Below, piece after piece: positions 1 through 8,559 of a DNA stretch of 64,000 nucleotides. Made by a program: the position numbers and the translations under genes. The DNA lies in contig CAYQIV010000001.1 of assembly GCA_964417725.1 (NCBI GenBank), positions 146,603-210,602 of the forward strand, written 5' to 3'. Under the pieces are notes generated by a model, which was given only the letters and a program-made list of their open reading frames with translations, was not told where the DNA came from and made no database searches. Each line of letters opens with the position of its first letter. Positions within the stretch are counted from its first letter, which is position 1. Source of the stretch: SHZI01 sp964417725. Lineage in GTDB: Bacteria; Pseudomonadota; Gammaproteobacteria; Steroidobacterales; GCA-2729495.

Positions 1-2
1 TC

Positions 3-515
3 GGCCTGTGCCCGGTGCTCGGCACCGGCAGGCGGCTCGACACCGCCGCGGGCATGGCACTGGCCACCACGGCGGTGCTGACGCTCAGCGCCGCGCTGGC
101 CTGGCTCGTCGATCGCCAGGTGCTGGTGCCCCTCGACGCCGAATATCTGCGCATCACCCTGTTCATCGTCATCATCGCCGGCACGGTCCAGCTCGCCGGG
201 ATGATCATCCGGGCCACGAGCCCGATCCTCCACCGGGCGCTGGGCATGTACCTGCCGCTGATCACCACCAACTGCGCGGTGCTCGGCGTGGTGCTGCTCA
301 ACACGGCGGAGGCCAGTTCACTGGCCGGCGCCCTGGCGGCCGGCCTCGGCGCCGGTGCCGGGTTCAGCCTGGTGCTGGTGCTCTTCGCCGGACTCAACGA
401 ACGCCTCGACCAGGCCGAGGTGCCCGGCCCCTTCCGCGGGGCAGGGGTTGCACTGGTCACGGCCGGCATCCTGTCGCTGGCCTTCCTCGGCTTTGCCGGG
501 CTGGGGCGCGGCTGA
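3..515 (+). CDS. rnfA: Rnf complex subunit RnfA, 5' end cut by window edge
   Basis: Integral membrane subunit of the Rnf (Rsx) ion-translocating ferredoxin:NAD oxidoreductase. The reading frame is already open at base 3 and encodes GLCPVLG before the first internal Met, matching the N-terminal region of RnfA, so the true start lies upstream of the window. Several hydrophobic segments are visible, along with the conserved LPLITTNCAVLG stretch (about residues 80-90 of the visible part) that carries the Cys of the membrane-embedded Fe-S site shared with RnfE. The visible part is about 170 residues, against about 193 for complete RnfA. It is followed by rnfB in a canonical rnfABCDGE order. Identity is secure; only the N-terminus is missing. 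Confidence 0.93.
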   Translation, partial: GLCPVLGTGRRLDTAAGMALATTAVLTLSAALAWLVDRQVLVPLDAEYLRITLFIVIIAGTVQLAGMIIRATSPILHRALGMYLPLITTNCAVLGVVLLNTAEASSLAGALAAGLGAGAGFSLVLVLFAGLNERLDQAEVPGPFRGAGVALVTAGILSLAFLGFAGLGRG

Positions 516-572
516 CCGGGTCGCCCGGCACGCGCGCATGGGTACGGTGGCTGGCCACGACGGAACGACACG

Positions 573-1097
573 ATGATCACCGGGGTGCTGCTGCTGACGA
601 TCGTCATCGCCGTGATCGGCCTGCTGCTGATGCTCGCCGACCGGCGCCTGGCCCACCGCGGCACGCGTGACCTCGAGCGGATCGAGGCCTTGCTGCCGCA
701 CACGCAGTGTGCGCAGTGCGGCTACCCCGGCTGTCGCCCCTATGCCGAGGCCCTGCTGGCCGGAGAAGCGGGCGTCAACCAGTGCCCGCCGGGCGGCGAG
801 GCCACGGCACGCGCCCTCGCCGCGCTGCTCGGCGAGACAGCGGGCGGGCGCGTCACGCCGGCGCCACCGCCGGGCAGTGAGGTCGCCGTCATCGACGAGG
901 GGCGCTGTGTCGGTTGCTTTCGCTGCCGCGAAGTCTGCCCGGTCGACGCCATCGTCGGCGGCCCGCGTTACCGGCACACGGTGATCGCTGCCGTGTGCAC
1001 CGGCTGCGCCCTGTGCATCCCGGCCTGCCCGGTCGACTGCATCACGCTGGTACCGAATGCCGATGCGCGCAGCCACCCGCAGGGGGTGCCGTCATGA
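573..1097 (+). CDS. rnfB: Rnf complex Fe-S subunit RnfB
   Basis: Ferredoxin-like subunit that passes electrons into the Rnf complex. The 174-residue protein starts with one hydrophobic anchor (residues 2-22). A 4Fe-4S motif follows (CAQCGYPGC, then a further Cys in NQCPPGG), and then two bacterial ferredoxin motifs, CVGCFRCREVCP and CTGCALCIPACP. This is the usual RnfB domain order and length. Its stop overlaps the rnfC start (ATGA at 1094-1097), so the two are translationally coupled. The 57-bp gap after rnfA holds no other feature. Confidence 0.95.
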   Translation: MITGVLLLTIVIAVIGLLLMLADRRLAHRGTRDLERIEALLPHTQCAQCGYPGCRPYAEALLAGEAGVNQCPPGGEATARALAALLGETAGGRVTPAPPPGSEVAVIDEGRCVGCFRCREVCPVDAIVGGPRYRHTVIAAVCTGCALCIPACPVDCITLVPNADARSHPQGVPS

Positions 1098-2602
1098 CGG
1101 ACGGTACGGTCGCCTTCAACGCCCGCCCGGCGCGCCCGCCATGGGGATTGTGGCTGGTGGCGCGCAAGTCGCGTTCGACCGGCACGCCGATACGCATCGC
1201 GCCGCTGCCGCCACGCGTGGTCATCGACCTCGAGCACGGCACGCAGGCAGCCCCCGTGCTGCGGGTGGCCGTCGGCGACCACGTGCAGACCGGCCAACCG
1301 CTCACGTCACCGGCCGATGCCGCTGACCCGTGCATCCATGCCAGCATCAGCGGGCGCGTCAGCGCCATTGCACCGTGCACCGTGGCCGGCCATGCCGGGC
1401 CGCGCCTGTGCGCCACGATCGACGGCGACGGGCAGGACAGCTGCTGGACACACCCGGAGGCTGGCGAAGACCCGGCCACCCTGCCTGCCGCGACCCTGCG
1501 CCGCTTGATCGGTGAAGGCGGTATCGTCGGCCTCGGCGGCGCGGGCTATTCCACGGCACGCAAACTCGCGGCCGGCACACCGGCCCTGCTGCTGGTCAAC
1601 GGCGCGGAATGCGAACCGTACATCAGCTGCGACGACATGCTGCTGCGCGAGCGGGCCGCGCGCGTGGTTGCCGGCAGCCGCCTGCTGCTCGCCGCGAGCG
1701 GCGCACAGCAGGGCGTGATCGCCGTCAAGTCCGACATGGACGCGGCACGGGTGGCACTCTGGCAGGCCATCGACGCCGCAGCCGACCCGCGCCTCGCCAT
1801 CACCGTCGTGACGGCCAAGTATCCGGTCGGCGGCGAACGCCAGCTCATCCAGCTTGTCACCGGGCGCGAAGTGCCCGCCGGCGGACTGCCCGCCGACATC
1901 GGCTGCCTGTGCCAGAACGTCGCGACGGTGGCGGCTGTCGCCGACTGGCTCATCGACCGGCGCCCGCTGATCTCGCGCATCGTCACCGTCACCGGCGGTG
2001 GCATCAGCACGCCCTGCAACGTCGAGGCACGCATCGGCACACCGGCCGCAGCGCTGGTGGCGCTGGCCGGCGGCTACCGCAACGACCCGCAGCGGCTGGT
2101 CATGGGCGGCCCGATGATGGGCGTGGCGCTGCCCGATGACGAACTGCCGATCACGCCGACCACCAACTGTCTGCTGGCCCTGACAGCGGCCGAGATCGGC
2201 ACACCGGTCGAGCCGCTGCCGTGCATCCGCTGCGGCGCCTGCGTCGAGGCCTGCCCGGCCGCCCTGCTGCCCCACGAGTTGTTCGGTGCGGCTCGTCACG
2301 CGGATGGCAACGCACTGCATGCGCTGCACCTCGGCGCCTGCATCGAATGCGGGGCCTGCGACCAGGTTTGTCCGAGCCACCTGCCACTGACGCGTCGCTT
2401 CATCGACGCCAAAATACTGGTGGCACGACACGACGCCGCGGCCGCCCGCGCCGCCGAGGCGCGTCGGCGCCACACACAACGCAGCCGGCGACTTGAAGCC
2501 GAAGCCGAGGCCCAGGCGCGCGAACTCGACGCCCGCCTGCCCGCACATGACACGCTTGCGGCACTGCTCGACCGTGCCGCACGCAGCGATGGGGAAAACT
2601 GA
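1094..2602 (+). CDS. rnfC: Rnf complex NADH-binding subunit RnfC, short form
   Basis: Membrane-associated subunit predicted to carry the NAD(H)/FMN site and two 4Fe-4S clusters. The open frame extends upstream to 914, but the ATG at 1094 overlaps the rnfB stop and starts the conserved region, so it is the better start (502 residues). Visible features are the glycine-rich VGLGGAGYSTARKL segment, an NGAECEPY motif, and Cys clusters CIRCGACVEACP and CIECGACDQVCP. An Ala/Arg/Glu-rich helical tail ends the protein. It lacks the long Ala-rich C-terminal repeats found in some enterobacterial RnfC proteins. Confidence 0.94.
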   Translation: MTDGTVAFNARPARPPWGLWLVARKSRSTGTPIRIAPLPPRVVIDLEHGTQAAPVLRVAVGDHVQTGQPLTSPADAADPCIHASISGRVSAIAPCTVAGHAGPRLCATIDGDGQDSCWTHPEAGEDPATLPAATLRRLIGEGGIVGLGGAGYSTARKLAAGTPALLLVNGAECEPYISCDDMLLRERAARVVAGSRLLLAASGAQQGVIAVKSDMDAARVALWQAIDAAADPRLAITVVTAKYPVGGERQLIQLVTGREVPAGGLPADIGCLCQNVATVAAVADWLIDRRPLISRIVTVTGGGISTPCNVEARIGTPAAALVALAGGYRNDPQRLVMGGPMMGVALPDDELPITPTTNCLLALTAAEIGTPVEPLPCIRCGACVEACPAALLPHELFGAARHADGNALHALHLGACIECGACDQVCPSHLPLTRRFIDAKILVARHDAAAARAAEARRRHTQRSRRLEAEAEAQARELDARLPAHDTLAALLDRAARSDGEN

Positions 2603-2606
2603 GCCG

Positions 2607-3647
2607 GTGAAATTCCCCGTCACACCGGCCCCCCAGTGGCACACCCCGGTCGATACCGGCGCGATGATGCGCGCGGTGCTCTATGCCCTCCTGCCGGCGA
2701 TCGCCGCCCACATCTGGTTCTACGGCATCGGCCTGCTGTGCAACCTCGTGGTGGCCAGCACGGTCGGCGTGCTGTGCGAAGCGAGCGCCTTGCGGTTGCG
2801 CAACCGCCCGCAGTTGCCGTTTCTTGCCGACGGCAGCACGCTCGTCACGGCCTGGCTCTATGCCCTGGCCCTGCCACCGCTGTGCCCCTGGTGGGTGACG
2901 GCGATCGGCATGGTCTTCGCCATCCTGCTGGTCAAGCACGCCTATGGCGGACTGGGCTACAACGTTTTCAACCCGGCGATGGCCGGCTTCGTCTTCGTCC
3001 TGGTCTCGTTCCCGGAAGCCATGGCCGTGTGGCCCTCGCCGGATATCGCCGACATCGATTACCGCGCACCCGATTTGCGGACGATCCTGCATTACGTGGC
3101 CACGGGCAACTTCCCGGCCGACCTTGGTGTCGATGCCATCAGCCGCGCCACGGTGCTCGACATGACCAAGGAAGGCCTTGGCCAGATGCGCACCATGGAC
3201 GAGATCCGTACCCACCGCCTGTTCGGCGACTTCGGTGGCCAGGGCTGGGAGTGGATCGGCAACTTCACGGCCATCGGCGGGCTGGGTCTGCTGCTGGCTG
3301 GCGTGATCCGCTGGCAAACCCCGGCCGCCGTGCTCGGCGGCCTGCTGGTCCCGGCGACACTGTTCTGGATCATGGACCCCAACACCCACCCTTCGCCCGG
3401 CCTGCAGCTTTTCGGCGGCGGCGCGATCATCGGCGCCTTTTTCATCGCCACCGACCCCGTGTCCTCGCCCGTCGTGCCGCGGGCACGCGTGGTCTACGGC
3501 ATCGGCATCGGTGTGCTCGCATGGCTGATCCGCAACTTCGGCAGCTATGCCGACGGCATCGCCTTTGGCGTCCTGTTGATGAATGCCGCCGCACCCCTGC
3601 TGGACCGCTGGTTCCGGCCGCAAAGCTACGGACAGACATCCCGATGA
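2607..3647 (+). CDS. rnfD: Rnf complex membrane subunit RnfD
   Basis: Polytopic flavoprotein subunit of the Rnf complex, related to NqrB. The chosen GTG at 2607 gives MKFPVTPAP, which resembles usual RnfD N-termini, with GGGGA at 2591-2595 as a ribosome site. An in-frame ATG at 2589 would add six residues and is possible. Conserved features include the HAYGGLGYNVFNPAM segment and several long hydrophobic helices. The likely flavin-attachment segment reads ISRATVLD, with Arg where related proteins often have Gly. The 3' end overlaps rnfG by ATGA. Confidence 0.92.
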   Translation: MKFPVTPAPQWHTPVDTGAMMRAVLYALLPAIAAHIWFYGIGLLCNLVVASTVGVLCEASALRLRNRPQLPFLADGSTLVTAWLYALALPPLCPWWVTAIGMVFAILLVKHAYGGLGYNVFNPAMAGFVFVLVSFPEAMAVWPSPDIADIDYRAPDLRTILHYVATGNFPADLGVDAISRATVLDMTKEGLGQMRTMDEIRTHRLFGDFGGQGWEWIGNFTAIGGLGLLLAGVIRWQTPAAVLGGLLVPATLFWIMDPNTHPSPGLQLFGGGAIIGAFFIATDPVSSPVVPRARVVYGIGIGVLAWLIRNFGSYADGIAFGVLLMNAAAPLLDRWFRPQSYGQTSR

Positions 3648-4318
3648 CACCGGCACGACACGAACAGCCGCTGACCGATGCGACGCCGACACCGCGCAGC
3701 CGCCGTGCCGCACTCGGCGCACTGGTGCTGATGGCGGCAGTGGCCGGGCTGGTGATCGGGCTGGCACACACGCTGACCGCGGCGCGCATCGAGGACAACA
3801 TCGCACGCCAGACACTGGCGGCACTGTCGGCCGTGCTGCCGCCTGCGCTCTACGACAACGAACCACATCGCGACGTGATCCTGCGCCAGATACCCGTCAC
3901 GGCCCGCCCGCCCGTGGCTCTGCCGATCTACCGCGCCCGCCGCAGCGGCGAGCCGGTCGCCGCGGTGCTGACCCTCCAGGCACCCAACGGCTATGCCGGG
4001 CCGATACGCCTGCTGGTCGCGATGCACGTCGACGGCCATGTCATCGGCGTACGCGTCATCGAGCACCGCGAGACACCCGGCATCGGCGACGCCATCGATC
4101 ACCGGCGTTCGGCGTGGACCCAGCGCCTCAACGGCCTCGCCATCAGCATGCCGCCCTTCGCCTGGCGGCTGCGCAAGGATGACGGCGCCGTCGACCAGAT
4201 CAGTGGCGCGACGGTCTCCAGCCGGGCTGTGCTCAACGCAACGCGCGCCGCGGCGGAGTATTTCACCACCCACCGCCAGACGCTGTTCTCGGCGCCAGCC
4301 ATGGAGCCGCGCCCATGA
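3644..4318 (+). CDS. rnfG: Rnf complex flavoprotein subunit RnfG
   Basis: Subunit carrying covalently bound FMN on the periplasmic side. The 224-residue protein has one N-terminal transmembrane helix (about residues 22-45). The FMN-binding domain ends in the signature SGAT at residues 187-190, whose Thr is the expected FMN phosphoester site. The substrate-proximal motif EHRETPGIGD is present. The open frame runs upstream within rnfD, but the ATG at 3644 overlaps the rnfD stop and fits the family length. Confidence 0.94.
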   Translation: MTPARHEQPLTDATPTPRSRRAALGALVLMAAVAGLVIGLAHTLTAARIEDNIARQTLAALSAVLPPALYDNEPHRDVILRQIPVTARPPVALPIYRARRSGEPVAAVLTLQAPNGYAGPIRLLVAMHVDGHVIGVRVIEHRETPGIGDAIDHRRSAWTQRLNGLAISMPPFAWRLRKDDGAVDQISGATVSSRAVLNATRAAAEYFTTHRQTLFSAPAMEPRP

Positions 4319-4986
4319 GCGCTGCGACACGCACCGACTACGCCGCCCTGCTGCGCGAAGGCCTCTGGTGGAACAATCCGGGGCTTGCCCAGTTGCTCGG
4401 CCTGTGCCCCCTGCTCGCCGTGTCGCGCACGCTCATCACCGGGCTGGCGCTCGGCCTGGCGACACTCGCGGTACTGGCCTCGACCAACGTGCTCCTGTCA
4501 CTGCTGCGGCGCTGGATCGACCCGCGCGTCAGGCTGCCCGCCGGCATGCTGGTCATCGCCGCGTTCGTCACCGCCGTCGATCTCACCCTGCGTGCAGGGT
4601 GGTTTGAACTGCACGGCACCATCGGCCTGTTCGTGCCGCTGATCGTCACCAACTGCCTGATTCTGGCGCGCGCAGAGGCGTTCGCCCTGCGCCAGCCGGT
4701 GGGCGCCGCACTGATCGACGGCCTCGCCCACGGCACGGGATTTCTCGTCGTGCTGCTGCTCATGGGCACGATCCGTGAACTGCTGGCCCACGGCACCCTG
4801 CTGCGCGACGCACCGTTGCTGTTCGGCGCGCCGGCGCGGTCCTGGGTGCTCACCTTCCATGACGGCAACCTGCTCATCGCCGCATTGCCGCCCGGCGCCT
4901 TTTTCATCCTCGCCCTGCTGGTCGCCATCCGCAACCGCTGGCTGGCCGCACGGGCACCGGCACCACAGAAGGAACACGCGCCTTGA
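4315..4986 (+). CDS. rnfE: Rnf complex membrane subunit RnfE
   Basis: Integral membrane subunit, paralogous to RnfA. The 223-residue protein has a GLWWNNPGLAQLLGLCPLLAV N-terminal signature and the PLIVTNCLILARAEAFA motif, with the Cys that, together with that of RnfA, is thought to bind an intramembrane Fe-S cluster. Several hydrophobic helices are visible. It overlaps both rnfG (ATGA at 4315) and nth (4983), completing rnfABCDGE-nth. Confidence 0.94.
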   Translation: MSAATRTDYAALLREGLWWNNPGLAQLLGLCPLLAVSRTLITGLALGLATLAVLASTNVLLSLLRRWIDPRVRLPAGMLVIAAFVTAVDLTLRAGWFELHGTIGLFVPLIVTNCLILARAEAFALRQPVGAALIDGLAHGTGFLVVLLLMGTIRELLAHGTLLRDAPLLFGAPARSWVLTFHDGNLLIAALPPGAFFILALLVAIRNRWLAARAPAPQKEHAP

Positions 4987-5624
4987 TGACCCCCGCCCGC
5001 CGCGCCGCGATCTTCCGCCGACTCGCCAGGGAAATCCCCGCCCCCGCCACCGAACTGCGCCACCGGACGCCCTTCCAGCTGATGGTTGCGGTGATCCTCT
5101 CCGCCCAGGCCACCGACGTCAGCGTCAACAAGGCGACGAAGACGCTGTTCCCCATCGCCAGCACACCCGAGGCGCTGATCGCACTCGGTGAGCACGAACT
5201 CAAGCGCCACATCCGCCACATCGGTCTGGCCAACACCAAGGCGCGCAACATCATCAGGACGTGCCAGCTGCTCATCGAGCGCCATGGCGGCGAGGTTCCG
5301 CAGGAACGCGCGGCACTCGAGGCCCTGCCCGGCATTGGCCGCAAGTCCGCCGGCATCATCCTCAACGTCGCCTTCGGCGAAGCGACGATCGCCGTCGACA
5401 CACACGTGTTCCGTCTCGCCAACCGCAGCGGGCTGGCGCCCGGCAAGACGCCGCGCGCCGTTGAGGAGGCACTCCTCGCGACAACGCCGGCACGTTACCG
5501 CCGTCACGCGCACCACTGGCTGATCCTCCACGGCCGGCATGTCTGCAAGGCGCGGCGCCCGGAGTGCTGGCGCTGCATCATCGCCGACCTGTGCCTCTAC
5601 CCGGACAAGACACCGGCACCTTGA
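4983..5624 (+). CDS. nth: Endonuclease III, DNA glycosylase/AP lyase
   Basis: Base-excision repair enzyme that removes oxidised pyrimidines and cleaves AP sites. The 213-residue protein is full length. The helix-hairpin-helix LPGIGRKSA holds the catalytic Lys at residue 121, and VDTH holds the catalytic Asp at 139. The C-terminal 4Fe-4S loop has Cys spaced C-X6-C-X2-C-X5-C. It overlaps rnfE by four bases; nth behind the rnf operon is a well-known arrangement. No convincing hairpin terminator follows. Confidence 0.96.
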   Translation: MMTPARRAAIFRRLAREIPAPATELRHRTPFQLMVAVILSAQATDVSVNKATKTLFPIASTPEALIALGEHELKRHIRHIGLANTKARNIIRTCQLLIERHGGEVPQERAALEALPGIGRKSAGIILNVAFGEATIAVDTHVFRLANRSGLAPGKTPRAVEEALLATTPARYRRHAHHWLILHGRHVCKARRPECWRCIIADLCLYPDKTPAP

Positions 5625-6047
5625 ACCGCGGCGATTTTTTCCGGCTGATGGCGCAGCGCCAGGGCATGACGCCATTGTGAAGCTGACATGCGCCCTTGGG
5701 GTTGGGCTCCACGGCGATCGTCAAGCGGCATATCCCGGCGATCTGCCCCGATGGATGGGCTGGCTCGCGCAGCGCGAGTCGCCACGATGGCGGCATGCGC
5801 GCAAAACCGCCTTCACGCCTGCGGCCGCAGGGCGCCATTCATCACCTGGCGCTGCTGGTCAATAAGCCAAGTGAGCCAGATCCGTCACCTACGCCGCACT
5901 GGGCTCGGGGATTATGTTGATTGGGAAGACAGTATCCAGAGTTTTCCAGGTAGCTCAGGAAGCTCAGTCGCGACAGCACACAATCGTTTCGGGTAGACTG
6001 GCCTGCGCGCCTGCGGCATCGAGATTGGCATTCGTATCGGAGGGGAC
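5625..6047. other. Intergenic stretch, no recognisable gene
   Basis: About 420 bases between nth and the next gene. Short open frames on both strands have no recognisable domains, signal peptide or ribosome site. The last part is less GC-rich than the flanks and must hold the promoter of the gene at 6048, but I see no clear -35/-10 pair. Confidence 0.5.
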
Positions 6048-6635
6048 ATGACCAAGAAGTTTTCGCAATCAGTTTTAGCGATCACCTTGCTAGGTATGTA
6101 CGGGGTATCGAGCGGGGCGACCGTACAATTCGCGGCCCCTGGTATTGTGGATGCCATCGACGGGCTGGTTGTGAACGGCGTGACGTACGATGTCGATTTC
6201 ACGCTACTAACAACGAGCCAGGACTGGGCAAACACGTTGGATTTCACCAACCATTCCGATGCACTGGCCGCAGCAGAGGCGGTTGCATTGGTGTTGACTG
6301 ATGTGCAGGCGACCGCCGTTCGTATGTATTGGACTCCGCCCTACTATTTCCCTGATGATGTAACAAATGCGAGCACCTTTCATGGGACATATCTGGACAC
6401 TCGTCTTCTGACGGTTCGAGTGACGAAGGAGGTGGGAACCACCTCATGGAGCGCGTCGACCATAGGCAACACCTCTGGCCCTCTCATCGGGAACGACACC
6501 TACCCCCAGGCAATGGATTTCACTGTCGTTTCATCGGTGCCGCTTCCCGCCACGGTCTGGATGTTGGGCTCCGGGTTGGTTGCATTGTGCGGCATGTACA
6601 AGCGTAGGCGTTTGGCCTGGCAAGGGCGGGCATAA
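6048..6635 (+). CDS. PEP-CTERM-type (VPLPA variant) exported protein
   Basis: Predicted exported surface or matrix protein of 195 residues. A signal peptide occupies about residues 1-23 (cleavage near SSGA). The C-terminus has the tripartite sorting signal: VPLPATVW motif, hydrophobic helix with GSGLVAL, then a basic KRRR tail. Proteins of this kind are processed by an exosortase. The middle part has no domain I recognise. GAGGGGAC just upstream of the ATG is a good ribosome site. Base composition is visibly less GC-rich than the rnf operon, which may mark transfer or relaxed selection. Confidence 0.8.
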   Translation: MTKKFSQSVLAITLLGMYGVSSGATVQFAAPGIVDAIDGLVVNGVTYDVDFTLLTTSQDWANTLDFTNHSDALAAAEAVALVLTDVQATAVRMYWTPPYYFPDDVTNASTFHGTYLDTRLLTVRVTKEVGTTSWSASTIGNTSGPLIGNDTYPQAMDFTVVSSVPLPATVWMLGSGLVALCGMYKRRRLAWQGRA

Positions 6636-6896
6636 ACGCCCCTTCCCATACTGGTCAATGGGTAATTCACAAGTGCCAGCGCACCACATGTGACAGAACC
6701 CCACCTCCTCAACAACGCTTGCGCAAACTACCGAGCCAGGAGACCGTCTCCAAAGAATAATCAGCGCCATCGCCGTCAGCGGACCCGCTCCGGGGAGCCC
6801 TCGGCAACGCTTGATCCACTCGCCCCAGCCCAGCTCCAATGCCTGTTTGAGCAAAGCACGATCCAGCTCGCCGAGCATCCTCACCGAAGGAAGCGG

Positions 6897-7140
6897 GCCA
6901 CCCGGGTCTTCGACGCTGGCGATGATCTTGGCCTTCCCTCCGCGGCGCTCACGCCGTTCGATGTCGATACAGAACACTCTTATCAACTGCTGCACTCAGC
7001 GATCACCCGATGTCGCTCCGCGGGGCTGCGCTCGACAGCGCCGGTGCTTCTCCCCCGACCCGCCGGCGTGACCTGAACGCGCAGGGTGCTGTGTGGGGCG
7101 AAGACACCGTGAAAGCGGGCAGATGCACACGCGGCTCCGC
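6897..7140 (-). pseudogene. Decayed C-terminal remnant of an IS91-family transposase
   Basis: Three short stretches in different minus-strand frames line up with the C-terminal part of IS91/IS801-like (Y2, Tnp_32) transposases. They are PRVHL near 7120-7140, then RFHGVFAPHSTLRVQVTPA down to about 7050, then AERHR around 7015-7030. After another frame change and a stop comes RVFCIDIERRERRGGKAKII near 6920-6977. In intact elements these form one continuous segment with a CxxCGG motif, here degraded to RERRGG. At least two frameshifts make it non-functional. I identified it from remembered family motifs, not from a search. Confidence 0.7.
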
Positions 7141-7161
7141 ACCGCATTACAATGACCACGC

Positions 7162-7719
7162 ATGGCGCGGGTCTACAACACGATCGATGACAGCCTGGCG
7201 GAATGGATCCGCCAGCAGCAGATGTTCTTTGTCGCGACTGCGCCGCTGTCGACGGATGGCAGCGTGAATTGCTCGCCCAAGGGACTGGATACGCTGCGCA
7301 TCCTCGGCCCGCGTGAAGTGGCCTACCTGGACCTGGGTGGCAGCGGCATAGAGACCGTGGCCCACCTCAAGGAGAACGGCCGCATCGTGCTGATGTTCTG
7401 TGCCTTTGCCGGCAGTCCGCGCATCCTGCGCCTGCATGGGCACGGCGCCGTGATCGAACGTGGCCACCCGGACTTCAACACCCTGCTGGCCGGCTTTCCG
7501 CCACAGCCAGTCTGCCGCAACCTGATCCGCATCACGCTGCAGCGGATTTCCGATTCCTGCGGCTGGGGCGTGCCGCTCTACGACTATCGCGGACAGCGCG
7601 ACGAGATCGCCCGCGCCGTGGCGGGCAAGACACCTGCGCAGTTGCGCGCCAAGGCGGCGAAGCAGAACCGTCACAGCATCGATGGACTCGACGGCCTGGA
7701 CATCAACGCACTCGGCTGA
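7162..7719 (+). CDS. Pyridoxamine 5'-phosphate oxidase-like FMN-binding protein
   Basis: A 185-residue protein of the PNPOx-like split-barrel flavin family. The N-terminal half contains MFFVATAPLSTDGSVNCSPKG and the FMN-proximal ENGRIVLMFCAF strand, typical of the uncharacterised general-stress or heme-utilisation-like members rather than of PdxH. No neighbouring gene suggests a substrate. It stands alone just downstream of the IS91 remnant, with no clear ribosome site before the ATG. Function beyond flavin binding is not predictable. Confidence 0.8.
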   Translation: MARVYNTIDDSLAEWIRQQQMFFVATAPLSTDGSVNCSPKGLDTLRILGPREVAYLDLGGSGIETVAHLKENGRIVLMFCAFAGSPRILRLHGHGAVIERGHPDFNTLLAGFPPQPVCRNLIRITLQRISDSCGWGVPLYDYRGQRDEIARAVAGKTPAQLRAKAAKQNRHSIDGLDGLDINALG

Positions 7720-7930
7720 CCCGGAACACACGGCCATCTCTCCGATACCCGAAAACACGGCACCGCACGCACGGTTGCGAAACCCGGGATGGGCGCACGC
7801 AGCACGGCGGCCGACCGGGTGCGTGCCGGCCCCACCCCTCGACCGGAACATGTAAGGCGTCGCGCGGCTTGACAGCTCCGGGCACGGCTGGGAGCATCCG
7901 CGAAGGAAGGTCGACCGCAAAGGATCGCCC

Positions 7931-8437
7931 ATGATGCTGCTTCGAATCGCCCTCGCCGCTGCCATGGTGGCGCTGCCGGCAAGCGCGTACGCCGAGGACG
8001 CGATGCCAACGCCATCCGGCACCGCGGTGCCGATCAGCACACCCGGGCAGCCGCCGTCGATGCAGGCGCCGGTCGCCTCCGGTGCGCAGCTGCCCGCGGT
8101 GCAGGGCGTGGCCTCGCCCGGTGCCGTCGCCCCGCTGGGTCGCGCCTACCAGATCGATCCACAGGCGGAAGCGGTGCGCTTCGGCGACGGCGTGCGCGGC
8201 GCCCGCCCGCCCGCCGGCGCGGCGCCGCGCGGCGGCTATCGCTACGGGAGCGGCGCGTCCACGAGCGTACCGGCGAACGCCCCACCGGGCGCACAGGACC
8301 CGCACTCACGGGACCGGCTGCGCGATCTGGAGTTGCAGAAGCAGATTCAGAAAAAGCCGCAGAGCGTCGAGCGGGCGTCCAACGCGGCGAAGAAACGCTC
8401 GGACACGCACTCCTCGACCATCGGCAACGTGAAGTAA
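7931..8437 (+). CDS. Secreted proline/alanine-rich hypothetical protein
   Basis: A 168-residue protein with a clear Sec signal peptide (residues 1-21, cleavage after ASAYA). The mature part is rich in Pro, Ala, Gly and Gln to about residue 115, then becomes charged and probably helical (RDRLRDLELQKQIQKK). No domain recognised. An antisense open frame covers the same DNA, but the signal peptide and low-complexity secreted composition favour this strand. Confidence 0.6.
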   Translation: MMLLRIALAAAMVALPASAYAEDAMPTPSGTAVPISTPGQPPSMQAPVASGAQLPAVQGVASPGAVAPLGRAYQIDPQAEAVRFGDGVRGARPPAGAAPRGGYRYGSGASTSVPANAPPGAQDPHSRDRLRDLELQKQIQKKPQSVERASNAAKKRSDTHSSTIGNVK

Positions 8438-8559
8438 CCGGCCGCTGCTGGGCACGCGCGGCCTTCATGTCGGCAGCGTCGACGTCGCGACAGTGACTGG
8501 CCGTGAGGCGCAGCGCTGCGCGACGGCAGCCATGACGTTCTCAAGGTGGTGCCCGCGGG

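Noticed and set aside
1307..2644. Long antisense open frame over rnfC
   Set aside because: Shadow of a GC-rich gene; no domain, no ribosome site, and rnfC on the other strand is certain.
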